A DNA stretch of 13,887 nucleotides from Desulfurococcaceae archaeon (GCA_020832865.1 JAJHRJ010000005.1:1-13887); one strand, 5' to 3'; positions 1 through 5,495 are shown, numbered from the stretch's first letter. Notes: generated from the letters alone by a model not told the origin. Made by a program: numbers and translations.

Positions 1-152
1 TCGCAGCCGCCGCTGTATATCTGTCATGTATATTGCTTAACGATAGACGTAGCCAGCTAGAAGTAGGACGCACAGTTGGCTTAACAGATGTTGCTGTTAG
101 AAACGCGTATGGAGCCCTAATAGACTCACTCGATGTAGATGTTTTAATATAG
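1..152 (+). CDS. tfb: Transcription initiation factor B (TFB), C-terminal end, partial
   Basis: Only the last 49 codons are inside the window (frame starts at base 3, stop TAG 150-152). The translated tail runs AAAVYLSCILLNDRRSQ, then a helix-turn-helix-like stretch with GLTDVAVRNAYGALIDSL. This matches the end of the second cyclin repeat of archaeal TFB, whose usual form is AAAxYxAxxLxxxxRTQxxxAxxAxVTEVTxRNRYKEL. TFB binds the TATA-TBP complex and the BRE and recruits RNA polymerase. The last helices seen here belong to the BRE-recognition HTH. The usual RNRYKEL is RNAYGAL here, so this copy has drifted in normally stable positions and may be a paralogue rather than the main TFB. The TFE-beta gene follows on the same strand after about 125 bp. 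Confidence 0.85.
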   Translation, partial: AAAAVYLSCILLNDRRSQLEVGRTVGLTDVAVRNAYGALIDSLDVDVLI

Positions 153-190
153 TCTACTCATTAAGGGTTAAGCAGTAAAAGAGGCACTTA

Positions 191-205
191 CACGCTAAGA
201 GCGTG
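191..205. repeat. Perfect inverted repeat upstream of the TFE-beta TATA element
   Basis: CACGCT-AAG-AGCGTG has 6-bp arms and a 3-nt centre. It lies about 39 bp after the TFB stop and directly upstream of the A/T-rich element at 206-216. It could be an operator for TFE-beta or a small hairpin at the end of the TFB transcript. No long T run follows, so an operator or transcription-factor site is at least as likely as a terminator. Confidence 0.45.
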
Positions 206-252
206 AAAAATATATTACTCCTCATACATAACTCTTCACAGGTGCTTATTTT
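206..252 (+). promoter_or_regulatory. Candidate promoter elements for TFE-beta
   Basis: Two TATA-like elements are visible. AAAAATATATT (206-216) would start an RNA near 240 with a leader of about 38 nt. CTTATTTTA (244-252) is 26-34 bp before the ATG and would give a leaderless mRNA, common in this group. The lack of a GGTGA-type ribosome binding site close to the ATG favours the leaderless reading. Confidence 0.4.
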
Positions 253-277
253 AGAAAGGTAATAAAGGGCTATTTAC

Positions 278-706
278 ATGCCAAGTAGCCTTAGCAAAAA
301 CGATGTCGTTTTACTAAAGTGGCTGTTGAGACGAAGCAGAGAGAACGAGGAAGTTGTACAAAGCACTATTCCGAGTAAGACTAAACTCAACCCTAAATTG
401 GTCTCTAAGGTGATTAATAAATTAGAGAAGATGGGGCTTATAGAAAGAACCCCCATTATGTATAATAAGCGAAAAACTTACATTGTAAAGCCTAATATTG
501 AAGCAGCCGTTAAAGCACTTAAAGAGATTGGAGAAGACTTTATCAACATAGAAGATATCATAGAGGAAATAATCGCTATACCTTGTATTAGGTGCCCACA
601 CACCGAGAAGTGCTATGAAGGAGGCTTCTACGACCCCCTTTTCTGCCCCTTATTAACAGATTACATTGAGAAAAAGATCAATAATAGTAATAAAAAGCAT
701 TCATAG
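278..706 (+). CDS. Transcription initiation factor TFE subunit beta (Rpc34/RPC39-like)
   Basis: The 142-residue protein has a winged-helix domain (about residues 5-72, with KLEKMGLIERT and a wing YNKRKTYIV), a short helical linker, and a C-terminal motif C103-x2-C106-x5-C112-x10-C123. A winged helix followed by a four-cysteine Fe-S module is the architecture of archaeal TFE-beta, the homologue of the Pol III subunit hRPC39/Rpc34. TFE-beta pairs with TFE-alpha and helps RNA polymerase open and hold promoter DNA. The four cysteines most likely bind a 4Fe-4S cluster, as described for this family. The ATG at 278 is the only plausible start, because in-frame stops lie at 260 and 263. No good ribosome binding site precedes it. 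It lies downstream of the TFB gene but probably has its own promoter. The family call is firm; there is no settled gene symbol. Confidence 0.85.
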   Translation: MPSSLSKNDVVLLKWLLRRSRENEEVVQSTIPSKTKLNPKLVSKVINKLEKMGLIERTPIMYNKRKTYIVKPNIEAAVKALKEIGEDFINIEDIIEEIIAIPCIRCPHTEKCYEGGFYDPLFCPLLTDYIEKKINNSNKKHS

Positions 707-770
707 CAGAGAATAGTGCAACGAATATGGGCTTCTGTTCTCACTAATTAACACTACTACGACTTTCAAG

Positions 771-778
771 ATATAAAA
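771..778 (+). promoter_or_regulatory. TATA box for the 801-862 sRNA
   Basis: ATATAAAA is a near-ideal archaeal TATA box in a gap where no protein gene starts. Its centre is about 26-27 bp before position 801, which is where the C box of the candidate guide RNA begins. The + strand gene downstream of it is therefore the small RNA, not a protein. Confidence 0.6.
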
Positions 779-800
779 GAGTACTATCTCCTTAATAATT

Positions 801-862
801 CTACGGGATGACTACGTGAACCCCTAACTGAAGTGCTGATGACTCCGGGCGCTTTAGACCGT
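801..862 (+). ncRNA. Candidate C/D box guide sRNA (possible 16S rRNA target)
   Basis: Boxes in order: C-like GGGATGA (805-811), D' CTGA (828-831), a 4-nt spacer, C' CTGATGA (836-842), a 12-nt guide (843-854), then a degenerate D-like TAGA (855-858). The D'-to-C' spacing of 4 nt and the 12-nt second guide are typical of archaeal sRNAs. The weak points are the C box (one mismatch to RUGAUGA), the D box, and a long first guide of 16 nt. Bases 846-856 (CGGGCGCTTTA) are the exact complement of UAAAGCGCCCG, which I recall from the conserved 16S region just after UUAUUGGGCCU in crenarchaea. The 5-nt rule would place methylation on the G of AAAGCG. A strong TATA box sits 26-27 bp upstream. ACGG (803-806) can pair with CCGT (859-862) to close the RNA. 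The 3' end reaches the tail of the opposite radical SAM gene. Box and spacing data are seen; the target is from memory. Confidence 0.6.
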
Positions 863-2175
863 TAAGTAAGTGGAGTACGTGGCGATATAATGCCTTTTTC
901 TCTGAGCTCAACTATTTTCCACGCGATTTTCTCCTGGTTAATCCAGCCCCCATAACCTCTCTGTGAGCCAATTATACGAGCAATAAGCTTTCTTGCTTCT
1001 AAGGGAATAGCTGTAGGTATGTGATTACTCAGCGGGGTCCCTGGTAGCGGCATAAAGTAGTGTACGTGTATTCTTCCACCTTTACGTGTAATCCAGCTTG
1101 CTAGTTCAAGTGTACTTTTCAAGTCGTCTACTGTCTCCCCTGGAATACCTACAATTATATCGACTTCGGGTGTAAAGCCATATTTAAGTGTCGCTTCAAC
1201 AGCATTTTTTACATCATCCACGCTGTGACCCCTGTGTAGCATGTTTAACACTCTCTCGCTTCCTGACTGTGCGCCAATAATAACTCTCCTATTAGACACG
1301 TATCTACTTAGAACTCTTAGTGCTTCTTCTGTAACGTGCTCTGGTCTCAGCTCACTTGGAAATGTTCCATAAAATAGTCTTCCTCCGTATTTTCTACACA
1401 ACGAGCTAATAGCCTCAAGGAGATGTTCTACCAAGTCGATACTTGGAGACCTAAGCTGTGTTTTAAGCCCATATGATAAGCCGTCTGGTGTTATAAATCT
1501 CACATCTCTACCACGACTCTTGAGGAAAATCTCAACATAATGAACTACTCTCTCTATGCTTCGATGCCTATACTCGAAACCATGCATGTAAGAGACCTGG
1601 CAGTAAAAACACCCATAAGGGCAGCCTCTTGTTATTTCTATTGGGCTAAATACGCCCCTCCAGTATGGGAATGGGTCATGCTCGTCGAGATTAACACGAC
1701 GCCTTCTCCCAGAGAATACTAATTTATCGTCCTCTAAGTACGCAATACCTTTAACTCTCTTTACGTCATCTTTATTTTGAAGCGCTGTTAAAAACTCTAA
1801 AAGCGACTCCTCACCTTCACCTATAAATACGTATTCGAAGCCAAGGGATTTCAGTGATCCTAGGGGATCACCTGTCGCGTGAGGGCCTCCAACGAGGCTA
1901 ATACACTTATTGCTCTTTAAGAATTTAATGGTATTTACTAGTTCCGTCAGGAACGCGTCATTTGTAAGCATTGTCGTAAGTAAACTAAATGCAGCTACAC
2001 ACTTCTCCCCTTTAGAGTTAATATCTAGTACTCTTACACGTAGATCATCTAGGCTATGAGCAAGATCTATAGATATATCTTTTAACGCCTTCTCTATTAC
2101 CGCGATTAGTGGATTAATACTGTACTTGGTGCTCTTGTCGTAGTAGAACAGTATATGTAGTCTCGTCGCTAACAC
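862..2175 (-). CDS. B12-binding domain/radical SAM protein (MJ_1487-like family)
   Basis: The 437-residue protein has an N-terminal cobalamin-binding-like Rossmann domain (about 1-130, with LVGGPHATGDP at 95-105 and GEGEESL at 119-125). A radical SAM core follows, with C185-x3-C189-x2-C192 in RGCPYGCFYCQ, and a later GIPGETVDDLKSTL segment. The three cysteines would hold a 4Fe-4S cluster that cleaves S-adenosylmethionine. This order matches the B12-binding/radical SAM family named after MJ_1487. Its substrate is, as far as I know, unassigned. No DxHxxG cobalamin-ligand motif is visible, so any B12 would be bound base-on or not at all. The start is GTG at 2175. A TATA-like TTAAAAA on the minus strand (2201-2207) lies 26-32 bp upstream and fits a leaderless mRNA. 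The gene converges with TFE-beta and diverges from the small winged-helix gene. The domain call is sure; the function is not known. Confidence 0.85.
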   Translation of the reverse strand: MLATRLHILFYYDKSTKYSINPLIAVIEKALKDISIDLAHSLDDLRVRVLDINSKGEKCVAAFSLLTTMLTNDAFLTELVNTIKFLKSNKCISLVGGPHATGDPLGSLKSLGFEYVFIGEGEESLLEFLTALQNKDDVKRVKGIAYLEDDKLVFSGRRRRVNLDEHDPFPYWRGVFSPIEITRGCPYGCFYCQVSYMHGFEYRHRSIERVVHYVEIFLKSRGRDVRFITPDGLSYGLKTQLRSPSIDLVEHLLEAISSLCRKYGGRLFYGTFPSELRPEHVTEEALRVLSRYVSNRRVIIGAQSGSERVLNMLHRGHSVDDVKNAVEATLKYGFTPEVDIIVGIPGETVDDLKSTLELASWITRKGGRIHVHYFMPLPGTPLSNHIPTAIPLEARKLIARIIGSQRGYGGWINQEKIAWKIVELREKGIISPRTPLT

Positions 2176-2224
2176 CCTATTTGAAATCTTTAAATGGCAT
2201 TTTTAACATTATGTAGGACAGAGC
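2176..2224. promoter_or_regulatory. Compact divergent promoter region
   Basis: Only 49 bp separate the radical SAM start (minus) from the winged-helix gene (plus). Two A/T elements are present: TTTAAA (2189-2194, palindromic) and ATTTTTAA (2200-2207). The second is placed for a leaderless start of the minus gene at 2175 and also for the plus gene at ATG 2234. The first could serve the plus gene at GTG 2225. The two promoters must overlap physically. Confidence 0.5.
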
Positions 2225-2533
2225 GTGGTTACAATGAAGAGTATTGATCTAAGCCCTGAAGAGGTGAGCGAGCTTAGTAGAAGAGTGAGGCTGAGAATAA
2301 TCCACGAGGACAACGATATTGTCCTCACTAGCGCGCCTAACGATGATCAGCTAGTTGACATAATAAAAGATCTCCTCAACTACAAGCCTATGAATTTAAA
2401 AGAAATACACTACATACTATCGGGAATCGCGAGCGAGGATAAAATTAGGAAGGCTCTAAACACTCTAATTTCACGGGGCGAGGTCTACATTAGCGGTAAT
2501 AATGGAAAGTATATCCTAGCGACAATTAGCTGA
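2225..2533 (+). CDS. Small winged-helix-like protein, function unknown
   Basis: The protein has 102 residues if the GTG at 2225 is used. ATG 2234 (99 residues, MKSIDLSPEEV) is equally plausible and would be leaderless from the A/T element near 2204. Neither start has a clear ribosome binding site. The C-terminal half looks like a small winged helix: MNLKEIHYILSG, then a recognition-helix-like EDKIRKALNTLISRGEV, then a wing ISGNNGKYIL. The N-terminal half is charged, with an acidic helix and a short strand pair. There is no metal-binding motif, signal peptide or membrane segment. I do not recognise the family; a DNA-binding or RNA polymerase-associated role is an inference from the fold pattern only. 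Its stop is 8 bp from the stop of the convergent HAD gene, so transcripts from the two strands are likely to overlap. Confidence 0.65.
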   Translation: MVTMKSIDLSPEEVSELSRRVRLRIIHEDNDIVLTSAPNDDQLVDIIKDLLNYKPMNLKEIHYILSGIASEDKIRKALNTLISRGEVYISGNNGKYILATIS

Positions 2534-2541
2534 CTAGCACA

Positions 2542-3210
2542 CTACGCGAGAAGTCCTAGTTCTCGGAGCTTCAATAAAACCTCGTAGAAGTCCTCAGCTG
2601 TAAACTGTACACCTGCTTTTTTAAGAACACTCGTCCTAACTACGCTACCAATACCTATAAATACGCCTCCACTTTTCATACAGCTATAATAGTCAGATAC
2701 ATAGTCACCTATGCAGACAAAACCTTCTAAAACACCATGTTTTTTCTTCACATACTCTATGAGAGGTGACTTATCAAATAAGAACTCTTCCTGTAAAAAT
2801 AGCGTGTTCAAGTCGTACATTGTCACAATATCGTCTACAAGCTCGTCAAGTCCGTGTCTACGTAGATCCCACCAAATATACTCTGGATGAGTCTCTCTAC
2901 CAGAGAGAACTACTATCTTAATACTGAATCTCTTCAATTGAATTAGAAGCTCGCGTAGTCCTCTACGTGGATAACTGTGCCTAGAGATGTAGAGTTGCCT
3001 AAATTTCCTCCAAAAAGCATCCTCACTAGTGTACCGTGAAACATATTCTCTTAGTAAGTCTGACTCGAGAAGCGTAGAGAACTCATTAAAGCTGAGACAG
3101 CTTCTCCCCACTTCTCTTAGAGCGCTGCAGAAAGCCTCGTAGAAGTCAATATCGTTTATAACACTAGAGAGATCGTAGTCTAATATGAGCATTTTAATTT
3201 TTAATGCCAC
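2542..3210 (-). CDS. HAD-superfamily hydrolase (phosphatase-like)
   Basis: With GTG at 3210 the protein has 222 residues. HAD motifs are in order: motif I LDYDLSS (D11 nucleophile, D13 acid/base), motif II VVLSGRET (S103), motif III Lys at about 147 in FDKSP, and motif IV GDYVSD (D169, D173). A helical cap lies between motifs I and II. Such enzymes usually remove phosphate from small molecules; the substrate cannot be told. The start is uncertain. GTG 3219 is the longest choice, GTG 3210 is preceded by GGTGG at a good distance, and ATG 3192 leaves only three residues before the catalytic Asp. I chose 3210. The D box of a C/D sRNA on the same strand ends at 3225, so mRNA and sRNA may come from one transcript. 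The gene converges with the winged-helix gene. Confidence 0.8.
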   Translation of the reverse strand: MALKIKMLILDYDLSSVINDIDFYEAFCSALREVGRSCLSFNEFSTLLESDLLREYVSRYTSEDAFWRKFRQLYISRHSYPRRGLRELLIQLKRFSIKIVVLSGRETHPEYIWWDLRRHGLDELVDDIVTMYDLNTLFLQEEFLFDKSPLIEYVKKKHGVLEGFVCIGDYVSDYYSCMKSGGVFIGIGSVVRTSVLKKAGVQFTAEDFYEVLLKLRELGLLA

Positions 3211-3223
3211 CACGACCACCGAT

Positions 3224-3278
3224 CTCAGCCATCGGGAGACTCGTCACAGATCTGTTTTCGGCAAATTCATCACAGTAT
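3224..3278 (-). ncRNA. C/D box guide sRNA (double guide, probable 23S rRNA targets)
   Basis: Read on the minus strand, the boxes are: C GTGATGA (3273-3267, perfect RUGAUGA), 12-nt guide ATTTGCCGAAAA (3266-3255), D' CAGA (3254-3251), 3-nt spacer, C' GTGACGA (3247-3241), 12-nt guide GTCTCCCGATGG (3240-3229), D CTGA (3228-3225). Both guides have the canonical 12-nt length and only D' and C' carry one mismatch each. Guide 1 is complementary to UUCGGCAAAU and guide 2 to UCGGGAGA. I recall closely similar strings a few bases apart in archaeal 23S domain III (CGGCAAAUUGG...CUUCGGGAGAAG), which fits a double-guide sRNA for adjacent sites. A TATA-like CAATTAAA (3308-3301, minus) lies 26 bp before the expected 5' end. 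The architecture is directly visible; the targets rest on memory of rRNA sequence. Confidence 0.8.
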
Positions 3279-3300
3279 GTTATACTTAGCCACAGTAGCG

Positions 3301-3308
3301 TTTAATTG
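3301..3308 (-). promoter_or_regulatory. TATA element for the minus-strand sRNA (and HAD gene)
   Basis: CAATTAAA on the minus strand is centred about 26 bp before position 3278, five bases ahead of the C box. It is the nearest T/A element for both the sRNA and the HAD gene, which suggests that one promoter drives both. Confidence 0.5.
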
Positions 3309-3317
3309 ATAAAACCC

Positions 3318-3326
3318 TATTTTATA
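3318..3326 (+). promoter_or_regulatory. TATA box for the 3371 gene
   Basis: The element contains TTTATA (3321-3326) and predicts a start near 3350, leaving a leader of about 20 nt with the ribosome binding site in it. It sits only about 10 bp from the opposing element for the sRNA, making another compact divergent promoter. Confidence 0.55.
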
Positions 3327-3357
3327 CATTGAGCTATGTGAGTAGTGCATGATTTAC

Positions 3358-3363
3358 AAGGTG
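3358..3363 (+). promoter_or_regulatory. Ribosome binding site that fixes the GTG start at 3371
   Basis: AAGGTG ends 7 nt before GTG 3371 and fits the 3' end of archaeal 16S rRNA. No other in-frame start has such support. Confidence 0.65.
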
Positions 3364-3370
3364 TATTTTC

Positions 3371-3877
3371 GTGAACAGTAATATTGCTATTCTATGTAGA
3401 AGTATCAATAGCATATACTACTGTGAAAGCCTCGGAGACAAGCAAGCCATAAACTTTACTCTACCTGAATCCTCACTTATACTGTTTAAACACAACCTTA
3501 AAGAAACACTTATATGTGATAGCGGGCAGTTTCAGGTTCACGTCTGGGGTAAAGATAAGTATACACTATGGGAATTACCAAGGGGATCACATACTTGTGT
3601 ACTTCTACGAGGAGTATATCTTGATGCCTGTGGAGACTTCTACGTAGCATCAAGAGAGCCTAATGCCTGTAGAGAGATAGATGTCTCTCCGTGTGAGCTT
3701 AAGCTATCTAAAATACTAGTTCAACTCGGATCCTCACTGTTCTTGCTCGTTGGCTTAAATGTGGAACAGGAAGTCCTAAATATACTTGAACACGGAATTG
3801 ATGAGAGTAAATGCCTTAATAGACTTAACAAAGTGAAGAGAGCTTTCCAGGAAGAATACGGTGCGAAAATAGACTAG
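3371..3877 (+). CDS. Cysteine-rich protein of unknown function
   Basis: This 168-residue protein is not one I recognise. It starts at GTG with a clear ribosome binding site (AAGGTG) and a TATA box further up, so it is very likely expressed. It has eight cysteines (9, 18, 49, 76, 87, 100, 108, 148), unusual for a protein of this size in this window. They are spread out rather than in CxxC pairs, which argues against a plain zinc ribbon and leaves disulfides or an unusual metal site open. The N-terminal two thirds look beta-rich. A hydrophobic stretch ILVQLGSSLFLLVGLNV (115-131) is more like a buried strand-helix than a membrane span, and the end is a charged helix. There is no signal peptide. 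The TatD-like gene follows after 28 bp on the same strand, so the two may be co-expressed. No function is proposed. Confidence 0.75.
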   Translation: MNSNIAILCRSINSIYYCESLGDKQAINFTLPESSLILFKHNLKETLICDSGQFQVHVWGKDKYTLWELPRGSHTCVLLRGVYLDACGDFYVASREPNACREIDVSPCELKLSKILVQLGSSLFLLVGLNVEQEVLNILEHGIDESKCLNRLNKVKRAFQEEYGAKID

Positions 3878-3905
3878 TTTAAGTTTAACACGCGGGATTG
3901 ATACA

Positions 3906-4613
3906 ATGTTTGTTGATATGCATGTTCACTGTACAGAGCTCAATGATCTGAGTAAGTACCGCGGTAATTATGTATTAGTGTGTGTCTCAGACAACCTTGA
4001 ATCGAGTTACACCACTATTGAGATATCAGAGAAATATGAATATGTAAAGCCTTGTATTGGTATACATCCCTGGTTAGCACATGAATACGCTGTTAAAGAC
4101 GCGTTAAGGCTCTTAGAGAAGTTAGCTAGTAGTGTGCAATGCCTAGGAGAAGTTGGATTAGATAAGAAGTTTAAGCCTGATACGCTTGATAAACAATTAG
4201 TGATCTTTAATGTATTTTTAGATTACGCACGAGAATACGATTTACTTCTAAATCTGCATGCTGCTGGAGCGTGGGATATGGTCTTCCAGTTAGTGTACTC
4301 GAAGAATATTAATAAAGCGTATTTTCACTGGTATACAGGGCCGCTTAGTCTCGCCGATCAGATCACGAGCGTGGGCTATTTTATTGGAGCAAACCCCGCA
4401 CTTGTCATCCAGGATAAACACAGGCAAATATTAGACCATGTGAGACTAGAGAGCATTCTAACCGAGAGTGATGGACCCTACAACTATAGGGGTCTTAACT
4501 TAACTCCAGAGCTCATAGATAAAGCTATACTCTACTTATCTGAGAAAAAACACTTAGAGCCTGAGAGAGTTAAGGATATTGTCTATGGAAACTTTAAGAA
4601 ACTATTCAAGTAG
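3906..4613 (+). CDS. TatD-like metal-dependent hydrolase
   Basis: The 235-residue protein has the TatD-family metal site in order: H6-x-H8 in DMHVH, the GIHPW turn (52-56), E82 in GEVGLD, H118 in NLHAAG, H141 in YFHWYTG, and D189 in TESDGP. These are the ligands of a two-metal TIM-barrel hydrolase. TatD relatives act on DNA ends (3'-5' exonuclease) or on D-aminoacyl-tRNA; which applies here cannot be told. It is slightly shorter than bacterial TatD (about 260), with a compact N-terminus. The ATG at 3906 has only a weak ribosome binding site. An A/T element (AGTTTAAGTTTA, 3876-3887) lies about 26 bp upstream, so it may also be made as a leaderless mRNA. It follows the cysteine-rich gene and overlaps the convergent regulator gene by 12 bp at its 3' end. 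Confidence 0.88.
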   Translation: MFVDMHVHCTELNDLSKYRGNYVLVCVSDNLESSYTTIEISEKYEYVKPCIGIHPWLAHEYAVKDALRLLEKLASSVQCLGEVGLDKKFKPDTLDKQLVIFNVFLDYAREYDLLLNLHAAGAWDMVFQLVYSKNINKAYFHWYTGPLSLADQITSVGYFIGANPALVIQDKHRQILDHVRLESILTESDGPYNYRGLNLTPELIDKAILYLSEKKHLEPERVKDIVYGNFKKLFK

Positions 4614-5180
4614 CTTATTCGCTATGTTTGCTAATTCAGCTATAAGCTCTCTAATACGCTTAATCTGCGATGTGAGTTCATTAAGTCTTGATCTCGTCTT
4701 TTCAAGCTCCTCCTCAAGTACTCTATTTCTCTCTTCAAGAATTCTCTTTTCTTCTTTTAATTTCTCAATTTCTAACCGTGTTTTCTCCGCCTCGGGAGCA
4801 ATTACTTGCGGAGTCGCTGTGATGAATGGTACTATTACTTTAAGTTCACCACGCTTAATTTTCTCGTAGGTCTCAGCTACTAGCTTTCCCGCCTTAGTTT
4901 TCTGGTTTAAGTGCCCTCTAATTGTGACCTCTGATCTTCCAAGCTCCTCCGCGATTTCTGAGACGGGTACTCCAGCCTTATACCTCGCAAACGCCGCAGC
5001 CGCCACAGCTAGACTATCTATCCACGTTGACCTCTCAACAGGGTCTCTTATTAAGTCTAAGATCTCTGGTCTATAGAGAGTTCCTATAATTAGTGCCATT
5101 TCAAGCTGTTGAATCTCTCTTTTACCAATAGGTTTTAGTGGTATATTTGATAAATCTATTACTATTTCACTTTCACTCAC
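4602..5180 (-). CDS. Helix-turn-helix regulator with C-terminal coiled coil (COG1318-like)
   Basis: The protein has about 192 residues from GTG 5180. A globular N-terminal half contains a sigma-70 region 4-like helix-turn-helix (about residues 73-91: VSEIAEELGRSEVTIRGHL). A linker follows, then a long charged coiled coil (about 130-190) rich in K/E/R with leucines at heptad spacing, ending in LANKLLE-like helix. The pattern fits predicted archaeal regulators grouped as COG1318. The HTH probably binds DNA and the coiled coil dimerises or binds a partner; its targets are unknown. The start is chosen because AGGTGAT (5191-5185, minus) is a strong ribosome binding site for GTG 5180. The longer option GTG 5189 lies inside that site. 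Its stop overlaps the end of the TatD gene by 12 bp. A long gap of over 400 bp separates it from pyrG on the same strand. Confidence 0.78.
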   Translation of the reverse strand: MSESEIVIDLSNIPLKPIGKREIQQLEMALIIGTLYRPEILDLIRDPVERSTWIDSLAVAAAAFARYKAGVPVSEIAEELGRSEVTIRGHLNQKTKAGKLVAETYEKIKRGELKVIVPFITATPQVIAPEAEKTRLEIEKLKEEKRILEERNRVLEEELEKTRSRLNELTSQIKRIRELIAELANIANKLLE

Positions 5181-5184
5181 ACTT

Positions 5185-5191
5185 ATCACCT
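5185..5191 (-). promoter_or_regulatory. Ribosome binding site for the HTH/coiled-coil gene
   Basis: AGGTGAT on the minus strand places GGTG six nt before GTG 5180 and so argues against GTG 5189 as the start. T/A elements just upstream (5194-5206 and 5210-5214) could be its TATA box; the one at 5210-5214 leaves room for this site in the leader. Confidence 0.55.
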
Positions 5192-5339
5192 AGAATATTT
5201 TAATTAGACTTTTTACCCAGGTAACTAATACTGCGTATTGCCAATTAAATACTGTATACAGCAACGTAACAGACTCAGCCTTAGAGAAACTCTTCTGCCT
5301 CTTCGTGAACTCTTCTAAGTCTCCTTTCTTGTCTTAAGG

Positions 5340-5480
5340 GTTTTCCCGAGGCGGTTATTTGTGAATAGCTGTAATTGTTTTTAAGTACTTCTTTGCCTCG
5401 GGGTTTCCGGGCTTTGCTCGGGTTTTCACAGCATCGGAGCCCGGGCTCTCAGGGCTCCACATAGCCCCCAAGCTCCTCGT
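5340..5480. ncRNA. Candidate structured RNA: GC-rich block with inverted repeats, strand uncertain
   Basis: Bases 5395-5479 are about 66% G+C in an otherwise A/T-rich gap, typical of stable RNA in hyperthermophiles. CCCGAGGC (5345-5352) is the perfect complement of GCCTCGGG (5395-5402). GGAGCCC (5436-5442) is the perfect complement of GGGCTCC (5452-5458). CCGGGC-TTT-GCTCGG (5408-5422) folds as a plus-strand hairpin with one G-U pair. GAGCCCGGGCTC (5437-5448) is a 12-bp palindrome. Promoter-like elements exist for both strands: AATTTAAA (5497-5504) would start a minus RNA near 5474, and TTTTTAAG (5377-5384) a plus RNA near 5405. The G-U pair favours plus, the better TATA favours minus. It could also be a leader of the minus-strand regulator mRNA. 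No known RNA family is recognised. Confidence 0.4.
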
Positions 5481-5495
5481 CTGCGTTAAAGACAG

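Noticed and set aside
1540..1722. Plus-strand open frame inside the radical SAM gene (and similar antisense frames in pyrG, cdc48 and tmcA)
   Set aside because: Shadow frames of conserved genes, with no ribosome binding site or family motif.
5190..5333. Open stretch of about 46 codons on the minus strand ending just before the HTH/coiled-coil gene
   Set aside because: It has no ATG, GTG or TTG in a useful place and begins right after a stop. A run of this length is expected by chance.
5400..5454. Several GGG runs, possible G-quadruplex
   Set aside because: Loops between runs are too long for a standard four-run motif; hairpins explain the block better.
5340..5480. tRNA, 5S, SRP RNA or H/ACA RNA in the GC-rich block
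   Set aside because: No T-loop GGTTCRA, no SRP domain IV motif, and no hairpin with a pseudouridine pocket plus a correctly placed ACA box.
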